From Synechococcus sp. CBW1002 (lineage in GTDB: Bacteria > Cyanobacteriota > Cyanobacteriia > PCC-6307 > Cyanobiaceae), in contig NZ_CP060398.1 of NCBI RefSeq assembly GCF_015840915.1, positions 3,162,001 to 3,226,000 of the forward strand: a stretch of DNA of 64,000 bases, given 5' to 3'. Made by a program: the position numbers and the translations under genes. Shown in pieces: positions 55,100 through 63,862 of the stretch (its first letter is position 1; every line of letters starts with the position of its first letter). The notes beneath the pieces are model-generated. The model saw only the letters and a list, made by a program, of their open reading frames with translations, was not told the origin of the DNA and ran no database searches.

Positions 55100-55219
55100 A
55101 TGAGTACCGATTACACCGCTGCCATCACCGGCCTGATTGCTCTGGTCGTGGTTCTCACCGGGATGGTGACCTTTGTGCTCAGCCGCCCCAGCGATCTGGC
55201 ACCGACGAACTCCCGCTGA
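55100..55219 (+). CDS. 39-aa single-helix membrane protein, unknown
   Basis: MSTDYTAAITGLIALVVVLT then GMVTFVLSRPSDLAPTNSR: one membrane helix with a short polar tail, no Hlip motif. The size and topology recall the small subunits of photosystems and cytochrome b6f, but it matches none I know. Co-transcription with the Hlip gene suggests a role near thylakoid stress proteins (inference). Confidence 0.7.
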   Translation: MSTDYTAAITGLIALVVVLTGMVTFVLSRPSDLAPTNSR

Positions 55220-55252
55220 TCTTCCAGAGCTTCGCCCTGGCATGAATCCCTG

Positions 55253-55281
55253 ACAACCCCTGGGCACTGCCTAGGGGTTGT
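55253..55281 (+). terminator. Hairpin terminator of the Hlip operon
   Basis: Nine-bp perfect stem ACAACCCCT/AGGGGTTGT with an 11-base loop, 33 bases after the small-protein stop. The trailing T tract is weak. Confidence 0.65.
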
Positions 55282-55349
55282 CCGTTGTCCAACTCTGGGG
55301 CAATTCCTTCCCTGGTTCCATCGCTCCGTTCGCTGGGCTTGGCAGCTGT

Positions 55350-55724
55350 TCAGGCCTTGTTGTGCTGATCAGCCACCAGCAGAAGACCACCCATGATCGC
55401 CAGGTTCTTGAGCAGCTGAATCCTCTCGCCGCTGTCATTCACATCAGCGTGGAAGAGCAGCGTGGTGGGTACAAGAAACACCAGCAGCAGCACCGCTCCC
55501 AGTCGTGCTTTCCAGCCACTAATCACCAGCACTGAGCCTACGGCCATCAAGGCCATGGCGATCCCCAGCAACAACGGTGCCAGCGGCAATCCCTTGGCGG
55601 CAATGGCACCAGCCACGCCGGTGAAGCCCGTCAGCTTGCCGATCACCGCATGGATGAACACCAGGCACAGCAGCACCCGCGCGATTCGGTTCAGCAGGGA
55701 GAGACCCGATGGCTGCGCACGCAT
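55350..55724 (-). CDS. DoxX-like membrane protein
   Basis: 124 residues, four helices: VLLCLVFIHAVIGKLTGFTG, LAPLLLGIAMALMAVGSVLV, ARLGAVLLLVFLVPTTLLFH, LLKNLAIMGGLLLVA. The FxxaGxxKL-like start and the final LLKNLAIMGGLLLV are DoxX/SURF4-type features. The family is linked to quinone or thiol stress but biochemical function is mostly unknown. ATG 55724 is chosen; the same frame stays open far upstream without biological sense. Confidence 0.82.
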   Translation of the reverse strand: MRAQPSGLSLLNRIARVLLCLVFIHAVIGKLTGFTGVAGAIAAKGLPLAPLLLGIAMALMAVGSVLVISGWKARLGAVLLLVFLVPTTLLFHADVNDSGERIQLLKNLAIMGGLLLVADQHNKA

Positions 55725-56183
55725 GGGTGTCGGTTCGTTGTGACGGCATTGTGGGGTGCCGCGCACTCCCTGGGTGTGCAGAACCCGGCTCTGCAACAAC
55801 ACACGACTGGCTTGCAGCTCACCGCCACCGAGCTTGGATGGAGGATGGTGTGAGCGGAGCTCCTGACGCTGGCACCTGGGGCCAGAGATCCAGTGGGGCT
55901 TCCCGTCGGATCCTGGGCACCTAGCTGGAGCGGTGGCTTGTGGGCCGGGCTCGTGAACGGTGCCATGGACGTGTGCCATGGACGGCGACGTTGACACATG
56001 CCAGGGAAGCCAGTGATCCGTTGAAAGTGATGGAGCAGGGGCCGGATCGTCAGCGCACTCCTGGCTGTTGCTGGGATGGGGTGTCATCCATGGTCTGGAG
56101 TCTTCCGATTTCGATGGATTCACGATCGGACGGGCGACGGCCTCGGGCAATCGCGGTACATGCCTGACATCCAGACTGTGGCG
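55725..56183. other. Intergenic stretch without recognisable gene
   Basis: About 460 bases. The minus-strand frame of the DoxX gene stays open through it, but its translation is compositionally unlike a protein. No repeat, terminator or RNA was recognised. It must contain the promoters of the DoxX-like gene and of the nuclease gene. Confidence 0.5.
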
Positions 56184-56696
56184 ATGGCCCGCATCCTTCT
56201 TCCACTGCCTGGCCTTCTGGGGTTGGTCACCCTGTTGATGCCGTTGGCCGGCGCCCAGACGGCTCAGCCCCCGATCAGTCGTGCCACGGTGCTCTCGATC
56301 GGCGATGGCGACACGATCCGTGTCAAGCAGGCCGGCCGGCTGATCACGGTGCGGCTGGCCTGCATCGATGCACCGGAGTTGGATCAGAGCCCCTACGGCC
56401 CTCAGGCCCGCCGGTACCTGCAGATGCGTCTGCCGATCGGCACGCCGGTGGCGCTGGCGGTGAAAGCAACTGACCGCTACGGCCGCACCGTGGCCGAAGT
56501 GATCGGCGCGATCAACCTGGGTCTGGCGCTGGTGGAAGACGGCCAGGCCTTCGCGTACCGCAAGTACCTGGGCCAGTGCGACTCCAAGGAGTATCTCGAC
56601 GCTGAGTACCGGGCCTCCCGGCATCGTCATGGTGTGTGGCAGGTGCCTGGAGGGATCACCAGGCCCTGGGTGTTCAGACGGAAGGGATCGTTTTAA
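56184..56696 (+). CDS. Secreted thermonuclease-like (SNase) protein
   Basis: 170 residues from ATG 56184 (178 from 56160). Signal peptide MARILLPLPGLLGLVTLLMP ending at AGAQ. SNase fold: SIGDGDTIRVKQAGR with the calcium Asp, then VRLACIDAPELDQ with catalytic Arg and Asp, and DRYGRTVAEV with the second Arg/Glu region. LALVEDGQAFAYRKYL follows. It probably degrades nucleic acids outside the cytoplasm for nutrient recovery. Confidence 0.88.
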   Translation: MARILLPLPGLLGLVTLLMPLAGAQTAQPPISRATVLSIGDGDTIRVKQAGRLITVRLACIDAPELDQSPYGPQARRYLQMRLPIGTPVALAVKATDRYGRTVAEVIGAINLGLALVEDGQAFAYRKYLGQCDSKEYLDAEYRASRHRHGVWQVPGGITRPWVFRRKGSF

Positions 56697-56699
56697 TCG

Positions 56700-56780
56700 C
56701 CACCGCCACCGCCACCGCCGGCTCCTGCTCTGACTCCGGCTCCGGCTCCGGATCGAACGCCGCAGCAATCGGCTGAAGCT
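56700..56780 (+). pseudogene. Proline-rich gene fragment, copy 1
   Basis: Read in the frame of base 56700 the sequence gives PPPPPPPAPALTPAPAPDRT then PQQSAEA, related to the fragment at 58390-58524 (PPPPAPD, TPQGSAAAE). No start codon or domain accompanies it, so it is a scrap of a larger gene. Confidence 0.4.
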
Positions 56781-57091
56781 GGCGTCAACTTCCTGGTAGG
56801 GGGCACCCGCCTGCCGGGCTCGACGCGGTGGATCCAGCACTGCCCCGTGGATGAGGATTCGCGGGTGAGGCTCTGGCTCTCCCAGTAGCCGCTCGCTCTT
56901 CTTGAGGGTGACGAAGCACACGTCACAACGCGTCGCCTCATCGAAGCTGGAGATTCCTGCGAAGCTGCACCCAGGCTGTGCAGGATCTTCCTTGGTACCG
57001 GTCAAGGTCACGTCGCTTGATCCGATGCGCAGTGGTCCATGCAAGGCATGATTCGCCCAGCCCGATCGTGATGGATCCCGGTGGTTTCTCG

Positions 57092-58393
57092 ATGAAGCGA
57101 CAAGGCGACGTAGCGTTGCCGCTTCCTGCTCGAGCGGGTATGGATGGCCGCTGGTTCGCCCTACGGGCCAGGCGCGTCCTGGGCGGTGTGCTCGCATTCT
57201 GCCTGAGCGGAGCTGACCCCGTCTGGGCCATGCAGGCCAGCGAGGCAGCCGCGGCGGATTCGCCCCAGGCGGCCGCCATCCTTCGGATCGTTCGCAACCG
57301 TATGGCTGTTGATCACCTGCGGGCGGTGATTGTGCGCGTCACGATCGACGGCAAGGAGGTTGTCACCGAGGCGATGGGCGAGTCGATCACGGGCGTGCCC
57401 GCCACGGAGGGCATGCATTTCCGCAACGGTGCGGTCGCCATCTCCTACGTGGCGACGCTGCTGCTGCAACTGGTCGACGAGCACAAGGTGCGTCTCGACG
57501 ACAAGCTCTCGACCTGGCTGCCGGACATCCCGAATGCGGATCGGGTCACGCTTGGTCAGCTCGCCCAGATGACCTCCGGCTACCGCGACTACGTGATCGG
57601 CAACGACGCGTTCGTCCAGGCTCTGCTCGAAAACCCGTTCCGTCAGTTTTCGGTACAGGATCTGCTCTCCTACGCGAACCTTCAGACGCTCTGGTACGAG
57701 CCCGGAACGAGCTGGAATTACGCGCACACGAATTACGTTCTCCTCGGTCTGGCGCTGGAGAGAATCACGGGCAAGACCATGCCCGTGCTGATGCAGGAGC
57801 GGATCTTCGGACCCCTGAACATCCGTAACACCCGGGATCCCGGCGGCACGCCCGTGATCGCGCCGCCGGTGCTTCACGCCTTCTCGTCGGAACGGCGCCA
57901 GGCCCTCGGCATCGCCCCAGGAACGCGCTTCTACGAGGAGTCGACCTACTGGAACCCGTCGTGGACGCTCAGCCGCGGCGCAGTCCAGTACACCACCATC
58001 CACGACATGGCGACGTCCGCCGAGGCGATCGGGACGGGTCGGCTGTTGTCGCCGGAGACCCACAGGCAGCAGATCTCTCCGAAGCTTCGGGGCTTCGGCA
58101 AGCCGATCGAGGGCTGTGCGACCTGCGCCACCCTCAACGACTTCTACACCTATGGGATCGGGATCGTCCTCTCAGGCCCCTGGCTGCTGCAGAACCCGCT
58201 GTTCTCTGGACAGGCCGGGGTGATGGCCTACCTGCCCTCGCAGAAGATCGCGATTGCGGTGGCGGTCACCTTCGACGAACAGGCCTTCGACTCCAGCGGT
58301 GCGTACCGCAACTCAGCTGATGACATCTTTCGCGCGATCGGCGCCTACCTGGCGCCGGAGGAACGCCCGCCCATCAGGCCCAGCAGCCGGTAG
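57092..58393 (+). CDS. Beta-lactamase-fold (class C/serine hydrolase) protein lacking the catalytic residues
   Basis: About 433 residues. An N-terminal signal-like segment ends near ADPVWAMQA. The beta-lactamase/DD-peptidase fold is evident (VTLGQLAQMTSGYRDYV, SWNYAHTNYVLLGLALE, ERIFGPLNIRNT), but the SxxK motif, expected as FRxGSVTK, reads FRNGAVAI: both nucleophile Ser and general-base Lys are absent. The YxN motif is YAH and the third motif is SGQAG. It is therefore probably a non-enzymatic binding protein, or uses other residues. Codon use looks different from neighbours and it is bracketed by gene scraps, pointing to acquisition. Starts at 57071 or 57140 are also possible. Confidence 0.8.
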   Translation: MKRQGDVALPLPARAGMDGRWFALRARRVLGGVLAFCLSGADPVWAMQASEAAAADSPQAAAILRIVRNRMAVDHLRAVIVRVTIDGKEVVTEAMGESITGVPATEGMHFRNGAVAISYVATLLLQLVDEHKVRLDDKLSTWLPDIPNADRVTLGQLAQMTSGYRDYVIGNDAFVQALLENPFRQFSVQDLLSYANLQTLWYEPGTSWNYAHTNYVLLGLALERITGKTMPVLMQERIFGPLNIRNTRDPGGTPVIAPPVLHAFSSERRQALGIAPGTRFYEESTYWNPSWTLSRGAVQYTTIHDMATSAEAIGTGRLLSPETHRQQISPKLRGFGKPIEGCATCATLNDFYTYGIGIVLSGPWLLQNPLFSGQAGVMAYLPSQKIAIAVAVTFDEQAFDSSGAYRNSADDIFRAIGAYLAPEERPPIRPSSR

Positions 58394-58524
58394 AACTCCT
58401 CCAGGACGTCGTTGACGAAGAAGTGATCATCCCCCTGGATCCCGTCACCGTGGCCAGCCTCGATGTCACACCGCCACCGCCAGCTCCGGATTGAACTCCG
58501 CAGGGATCGGCTGCTGCTGAATGA
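58390..58524 (+). pseudogene. Proline-rich gene fragment, copy 2
   Basis: In-frame residues VELLQDVVDEEVIIPLDPVT, VASLDVTPPPPAPD, then a stop, then TPQGSAAAE and a second stop. The residue pattern looks like a natural protein C-terminus interrupted by one nonsense or indel event. The PAPDxTPQxSA core matches copy 1 upstream of the beta-lactamase-fold gene. Confidence 0.45.
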
Positions 58525-58555
58525 ATCCAGGAGATGGCGAAGGAGGGTGCGAAGG

Positions 58556-61500
58556 TCATTCTGGTTTCCTTCCCAGAGCATCAGCTGATCCACGGCTTCG
58601 TTCACGTGGATGATGCGGTTTCACCAACCGTGATGATCGCGCTTGCGGTGCTGCGGACGCTGTTGTGGGCACTGGACACAGCGTGCCCCGCATCAGCAGG
58701 CTGTGGGCGGCCGGCACATAGAACAGGGCCAGGGCGGTGGCCCCCAGCAGACCGCCCGACACCGCGATCGCCAGCGGCGGCCAGAAGCCGGTGGGATCCA
58801 GCATCAGCGGCAGGAAGCCGGTCACGGTGGTGAGCGTGGTGGTGATCACGTGGCGGGTGGCGGGCAGCACAACGGTGGTGGTGGCGGCAGGGTCGCCGCT
58901 GGCGGCGAGTGGATCGGTGCGGATGGCGTTGAGCACCACGATCGCGTCGTTGATCGCCAGGCCGATCAGGCCGAGCGTGCCCAGGATGGCGGTGAAGCCG
59001 AACAACGATCCGCTCAGCTTCAGGGCCAGGGCCGCCAGACCGACCGACAGCAACGCCACCGAGGCGATCAGAGCCGCCAGGCGGAAGGAGCGGAACGACA
59101 GCACCAGGGTGGCGGTCATCAGGATCGTCAGCACCCCCACCGTGGAGAGCAGGTTGGCGATGGCATCACCGCGGGCATCGGCTTCACCGCCGTAGGACAG
59201 CGTCACCCCGGCCGGCAGTTGCCAACCCTCCTGGTCCAGCTGCTGCCGGAACCCGCCCAGCACGGCATCGGGCAGCGACCCGGCGGAAAGAAAGGCCTGC
59301 ACGGTGTTGATGCGCTGCCCGTCACGCCGATCGATGGAGGCCAGCTCCGGTTCCAGCCGCAGGCGTGCCAGGGCCGAGAGCGGCAGGCTGTCGCCACTGC
59401 TGGGAGACACCACATCCAGGGAGGCCATCTGCTGAAGATCCTCCCGCTGGGCTTCGGCCACCTGCACCCGCACCGGCAGGCTGGTGACGCCTTCGAGGAT
59501 CGAACCGCCCACGACCCCTTCGAGGCCGGCCTGCAGTTGCCGGGCGATGGCGCGGTTGTTGAGGCCGCTGCGCTGGGCCTGCTGTTCATCCACCGCCAGG
59601 GCCAGACGGGGCAGGGCTTCGCTGAGGCTCGCACTCGTGTGGGTCACCGCCGCCTGTTGCGCCAGGCGCTGCCGCAGCTCATCACCGATCTGCCGCAGCT
59701 GCGTCAGGTCGGGGCCCTGCAGGCGCAGCTCGATCGGTGCCTCGAAGGGCGGACCCTGCTCCAGCTGCTTGACCAGCATCTGCGCTTCCGGGAAGGTCCG
59801 GTCCAGGCTCTCCTGAAGGGAGCGAAGGGTGTCACGGAGGCGAGAGATGCTGTGAAGCTGCACCAGGCCTTGGGCGTAATGGGGCGCGTTCTCCTGGGAG
59901 GCGACCACGTTGTAGAAGAACAGCGGCGCGCTCTCGCCCAGGAACCAGTGCACATCGGCGACGCCGGGATGCTCGCGCAGGCGCTGGCGGGCGGCCAACG
60001 CCAGCGCTTCGGTGCGGTCCAGGGTGCTCTGCTGCGGCAGGCGCATCTCGATCTGGAACTGGTCGCGGTTGGTGGGCGGAAAGAACTGCTGCTCGAGGCT
60101 GCCGAAGGCCACGAAGCCGAGCACCGGCAGCACCAGCGACAGGGCCACCCCCTGTCAGGGATGCCGCAGGGCGTGCTGCACGGTGCGGCGGTATCGGGTC
60201 GCGAGCAGGGGCAGCGACAGCCCCTGCTCCCACCAGCGCGCCCGTGGCCCCAGAGGCCGCCAGTGCTGCAGACGGGCGGTGAGCGCCGGGATCACCGTGA
60301 GGGAGAGGAACAGGGAACTGGCCAGCGCCAGGATCACCGTGAGGCCGATCGTGCCGATGAATTCCCCGGTGGCCCCCGGTGAGGTGGCGATCGGCACGAA
60401 GGCCAGCACCGTGGTGAGCGTGGCGGCCAGCATCGGCACCAGCAGGTAGCCCACCGACTGACGCACCGCGGCGCCGGCGGAGACACCGCTGCGCAGGCGT
60501 TGCTGCATCTCATCGACCACCACGATGGCGTTGTCGATCAGCAGCCCCAGAGCAATCACCAGGCCGGTGGCTGACATCTGATGCAGAGGAATCGCCAGGA
60601 GCCGCATCCAGCCGAACACCATCAGGGCGGCGAGGGGCAGGGCCGTCCCCACCACCAGCGCCGCCCGGCCACCGAGCATCAGCACCGACACGGCCACCAC
60701 CATCAGCGCGCCGGTGATCAGGTTGCCGATCACACCATCGAGGCGCTCCTGCACGTAGCGGCTCTGATCCAGCACCGTGTGCAGCCCGAGGCCTTCGGGC
60801 AGGGCTGCGCGAACCTCCTCCAGCTGCGCGCGCGCCTGCTGCGCCCAGCGGTCCACACGTTCACCGGAGGCCACCGTGGCCGACACCACCACGGCGGGAT
60901 GGCCGTGCACCAGCGCCAGCCGACTGGCGGGGCTGCGCACGCCCCTGCTCACCGCTGCCACCTGCCCCAGGCGGGTGCTGGCGCCATCGGCGCCCGTTTG
61001 CACGGGGATGGCGCGGATGCGCTCCAGCGAATCCAGGGCGCCATCCACCTGGAGCAGCAGCGCGCTGCGAGCGCCCCGCACCTGCCCGGCCGCCTCCTTG
61101 GCATCACTGGCGGCGATGCGCTCGGAGAGGCCCTGGGCCGTGAGCCCGAGTCGGGCCAGGTCTCGGGCACCGATCGCCACCTGGATCTCCTCGTCTGGCT
61201 CGCCGCTGAGTTCCAGTTTGTCGGTGCCGGGAAGGGCGCGCAGGCGGGTTTCCAGATCCTCCGCCAGGCGGGCCAGCAGCCCCAGATTGGCGGGTCCGGG
61301 CAGGTCCCAGGTGAGCCCGACGATCAGGGCACTGGCGCCGATGTTGCCGTCGCGGAATTCCGGACCTGAGGCCTCTGGCGGCAGCAGGGGGGTGGCATTG
61401 TCGAGCTTGCTGCGCACCTTGCTCCAGGCCGGCTCCACATCTCGGATCGAATCCTTCAGAGCCACGGCGATCATTGAGGTGCCGGCGGACGAGGTGGAGT

Positions 61501-61735
61501 CGAGATGGTCCACCTCCTGCAGTTCCAGCAGGGCATCTTCGAGTGGTTCGGTGAGCAGCGATTCGACCCGCTCCGGCGTGGCCCCCGGCAGGGCGGTGAT
61601 CACCAGGGCATTGCGCTGGGTGATCAGCGGATCCTCCAGCCGCGGCAGGGTGAGCAGCGACGACAACCCCCAGACCACCACCAGCAGCAGGGTGAGCAGC
61701 AGCAGCTGCCGGTTGCGATGAAAGAGATCGAGCAT
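58556..61735 (-). pseudogene. RND efflux transporter gene split by one in-frame TGA
   Basis: About 1060 codons in a single frame, the normal length for an AcrB/HAE1-type inner-membrane pump, interrupted by one TGA at 60157-60155. The first half (RNRQLLLLTLLLVVVWGLSS, GLLIDNAIVVVDEMQ with the proton-relay Asp region, and periplasmic PN/PC domains) ends HALRHP; the second resumes directly with QGVALSLVLPVLGFVAFGSL and keeps PPTNRDQFQIEMRLP, GLAINDAIVVLNAIR and the last helices. Start is ATG 61735, overlapping the fusion-protein stop (TGATG). Unless the TGA is a base-call error, suppressed or recoded, the pump is not made in full length. A Trp codon (TGG) is the likeliest ancestor. Confidence 0.9.
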
Positions 61736-62982
61736 CAGATCGCTGCCTGCACCCATTGGCCCGGCACGACGCGATGGGTGCCGGTGGCGATCACCTGTTC
61801 ACCGGGGCGAAGGGTGCCGCGCACCAGCGAGCGATCGCCTTCGGTGTGCACCATCTCCACCAGGCGCCGGGCCACCTGCCGTGCCGGTTGTGGGCCTTGC
61901 GCTGCAGCCGCCTTGCCTTGGGTCGTCGAAGCGGGCACGAGCACGAAGACCGACCAGAGGCCCCGTTCCGCTGCCACCAGGGCGTCGGTGGGCAGCCAGA
62001 AGCCCGCCCCCCGTTCGCTGCGCTGCAAGGAGAGGCGGGCCGTCGCTCCCACCGGCAGATCCGCTGCCGGCAACCGCAGGACCACCGTGGCCGTGCGGCT
62101 GCCGGCATCGAGTTGCGGCAGCACGGCGCTGATCGTGGCCGTGAGGCGGCGGTCGCCCACGCTCACAGGATGGCTTTCGCCCACCCGCAGGACCTGGGCG
62201 ACGTCCGGAGGCACCCCCACGCGCAGTTCACGGGGGGCGGCTTCCACCAGGGTGAGCAGTGCCTGGCCGCCACTCACCACCACACCCTCATCAATCAGGC
62301 GCTCGCTGACCGTGGCGGCGAAGGGGGCCACGAGCACGCTGCGGGCCAGGTCGACATCGATCTGGCGCAGGCGGGCGCTGAGGTCATCGACCTGGCTGTC
62401 GGCCTGATCGAGGCGGCTGACCAGTGCCGCGGCGCCATAGATCTGCTGGTCGAGGTCTTCGAGGGAGATCGCCCCCTGGGCATGGAGCTTGCGGCGGCGT
62501 TCCCGCTGCAGCTCCGCCAGGGTGAGCTGCTGGCGCACTTCCTGCACGGCGGCCCGGGCGGTGCGCTGCTGCGCCAGCAGCTGCTGGCGCTGAGCCAGCA
62601 GCCGGCGGTTGTCGAGGCGGGCCAGCGGCCGGCCGGCCAGCACCGGATCCCCCTCTTCCACCAGCACCTGGGCCACGGTGCCGGCGAGCTCGAAGCCGAG
62701 GCTGCTGCTGCGGCCGGCCACCACCTCGCCGCTGTACTCCCGGCTGGTGCGGTACTGACTCACAGGCTGTGCCGTGACCACGGACACGGGCAGGGCCCTG
62801 GCCACAGGCGGACGGGGACGCTGGGCGACGGCCAGGGCGAGGCCCATGGCGGCGGTGAGTGGCAGCAGCCAGCGCAGCTGGCGGGAGGGTAGATGCTGCA
62901 GCAGTTGCCGCAGGGCCGGGTGCCGCAGCTGCGGCGGCGCGTGGGCGCCTGGAGCAGGCAGGGCACCGGAGGCGGAATCCAT
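61735..62982 (-). CDS. RND efflux membrane fusion protein (AcrA-like)
   Basis: 415 residues. N-terminal membrane anchor (LRWLLPLTAAMGLALAVAQ, ~37-55), then the lipoyl domain (SLGFELAGTVAQVLVEEGDP), a coiled-coil hairpin (RRLLAQRQQLLAQQRTARAA to LAELQRERRRKL), second lipoyl half (SVLVAPFAATVSERLIDEGV), beta-barrel (RVGVPPDVAQVLRVGESHP) and membrane-proximal domain (WLPTDALVAAERGLWSVFVL). It links the RND pump to an outer-membrane channel. It overlaps the pump start and is divergent from padR. Confidence 0.93.
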   Translation of the reverse strand: MDSASGALPAPGAHAPPQLRHPALRQLLQHLPSRQLRWLLPLTAAMGLALAVAQRPRPPVARALPVSVVTAQPVSQYRTSREYSGEVVAGRSSSLGFELAGTVAQVLVEEGDPVLAGRPLARLDNRRLLAQRQQLLAQQRTARAAVQEVRQQLTLAELQRERRRKLHAQGAISLEDLDQQIYGAAALVSRLDQADSQVDDLSARLRQIDVDLARSVLVAPFAATVSERLIDEGVVVSGGQALLTLVEAAPRELRVGVPPDVAQVLRVGESHPVSVGDRRLTATISAVLPQLDAGSRTATVVLRLPAADLPVGATARLSLQRSERGAGFWLPTDALVAAERGLWSVFVLVPASTTQGKAAAAQGPQPARQVARRLVEMVHTEGDRSLVRGTLRPGEQVIATGTHRVVPGQWVQAAI

Positions 62983-63004
62983 GGCGGCACGGCGGTGAGA
63001 CCAA

Positions 63005-63019
63005 CGTTGCTAGGCAACG
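63005..63019. promoter_or_regulatory. Palindrome 1, probable regulator operator
   Basis: CGTTGC-TAG-GCAACG, a perfect 6-bp inverted repeat with a TAG centre, 23 bases upstream of the fusion-protein start. It shares the GTTG(n)C-TAG-G(n)CAAC layout with the second palindrome. Confidence 0.7.
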
Positions 63020-63052
63020 CGTTGGGTATTCGCGAAAGTGTATGCACAACAA

Positions 63053-63067
63053 GTTGACTAGGTCAAC
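63053..63067. promoter_or_regulatory. Palindrome 2, probable regulator operator
   Basis: GTTGAC-TAG-GTCAAC, a perfect 6-bp inverted repeat, centred 48 bases from the first. An AT-richer patch lies between the two (around GTATTCG and GTATGCA), suitable for a promoter. Confidence 0.7.
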
Positions 63068-63171
63068 CGCGCCTGCGCGCTGCCGTCGTCGCCTCGGTGG
63101 TCGTCCCAGTGGTCGCGACGGGGGTGCGGGAGGAAGATCGGAAGGCCCAGCACCGCTGCCGATCGTTCCCC

Positions 63172-63717
63172 ATGGCCCTGGCTCACACGATCCTCACGGT
63201 GCTGAGTGAGAAGCCCGCCAGCGGCTACGACATCAGCAAGCAGTTCGAGGAAACCGTCGTCTGCTACTGGAAGGCCACCCAACAGCAGATCTACCGGGAG
63301 CTGGGAAAGATGGAGAAGCAGGGGTGGGTCTGCTGCCAGGTGGTGCCGCAGCTGGGAAAGCCCGACCGCAAGGTCTACGCCATCACCGAGACGGGCCGAC
63401 AGGAACTGAGCCGCTGGTCGGCGGAGCCCACATGGCCCACCCCGATCCGGGAGGACCTGCTGGTGCGGGTGCTGGGTGGTCCGTACGGATCGCGCACGCA
63501 ACTGCTGGAGGAAGTGCAGCGCCGTCGCGCCATCCATGGCCAGCAGCTGGCCTCCTACCAGGAACACGAAGCGGAGGTCCTGGCCCACGCCGCGTTGCCC
63601 CTGCAGGAGCAGTTCCGCTATCTCACCCTGCGCCGCGGCATCCTTTACGAACAGGAGTGGATCCGCTGGTGCGATGAGGTGATCGCCTTCCTGGACGCGC
63701 AGCCGCCAGGCTGCTGA
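63172..63717 (+). CDS. PadR-family transcriptional regulator
   Basis: 181 residues. N-terminal winged helix ALAHTILTVLSEKPASGYDI, SKQFEETVVCYWKATQQQIY and REL, wing LGKPDRKVYAITETGRQELSRW, then a C-terminal helical dimerisation domain (vinculin-like, PadR_C) from ~residue 90. PadR/AcrR-type regulators commonly repress adjacent efflux or detoxification genes on binding aromatic or toxic ligands. The divergent RND operon and two palindromes between support this. Start at ATG 63172; the frame extends further upstream without merit. Confidence 0.9.
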   Translation: MALAHTILTVLSEKPASGYDISKQFEETVVCYWKATQQQIYRELGKMEKQGWVCCQVVPQLGKPDRKVYAITETGRQELSRWSAEPTWPTPIREDLLVRVLGGPYGSRTQLLEEVQRRRAIHGQQLASYQEHEAEVLAHAALPLQEQFRYLTLRRGILYEQEWIRWCDEVIAFLDAQPPGC

Positions 63718-63862
63718 GGCGGGTTCAAGCGCGAACGCACCCTCAGACGGCGTGACACCTGCAGGGCCGCCGCTGATGGCGGCGGGCTCGCCAGGATGAT
63801 GACCTCAGCGTCAGGGCCATGCCCAGGCGGCTCAACACCCCGAGAGACCAGTGCCGACAACA

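Noticed and set aside
55350-57197. 615-codon minus-strand open frame extending the DoxX-like gene
   Set aside because: Only the last 124 codons look like protein. The rest crosses the oppositely oriented nuclease gene and is Arg/Ser/Pro-rich, as expected of antisense in high-GC DNA.
60155-60157. Two separate half-size RND genes
   Set aside because: The second half has no ribosome-binding site or convincing start, and the two parts are in the same frame and abut exactly at one stop codon. A nonsense-split single gene explains it better.
60155-60157. Selenocysteine at the in-frame TGA
   Set aside because: RND pumps have no Sec position here, no SECIS-like hairpin is apparent immediately downstream, and cyanobacteria of this group are not known for Sec insertion; Trp-to-stop is simpler.
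58643-60382. 579-codon plus-strand open frame over the efflux pump
   Set aside because: Antisense shadow of an unmistakable RND transporter sequence.
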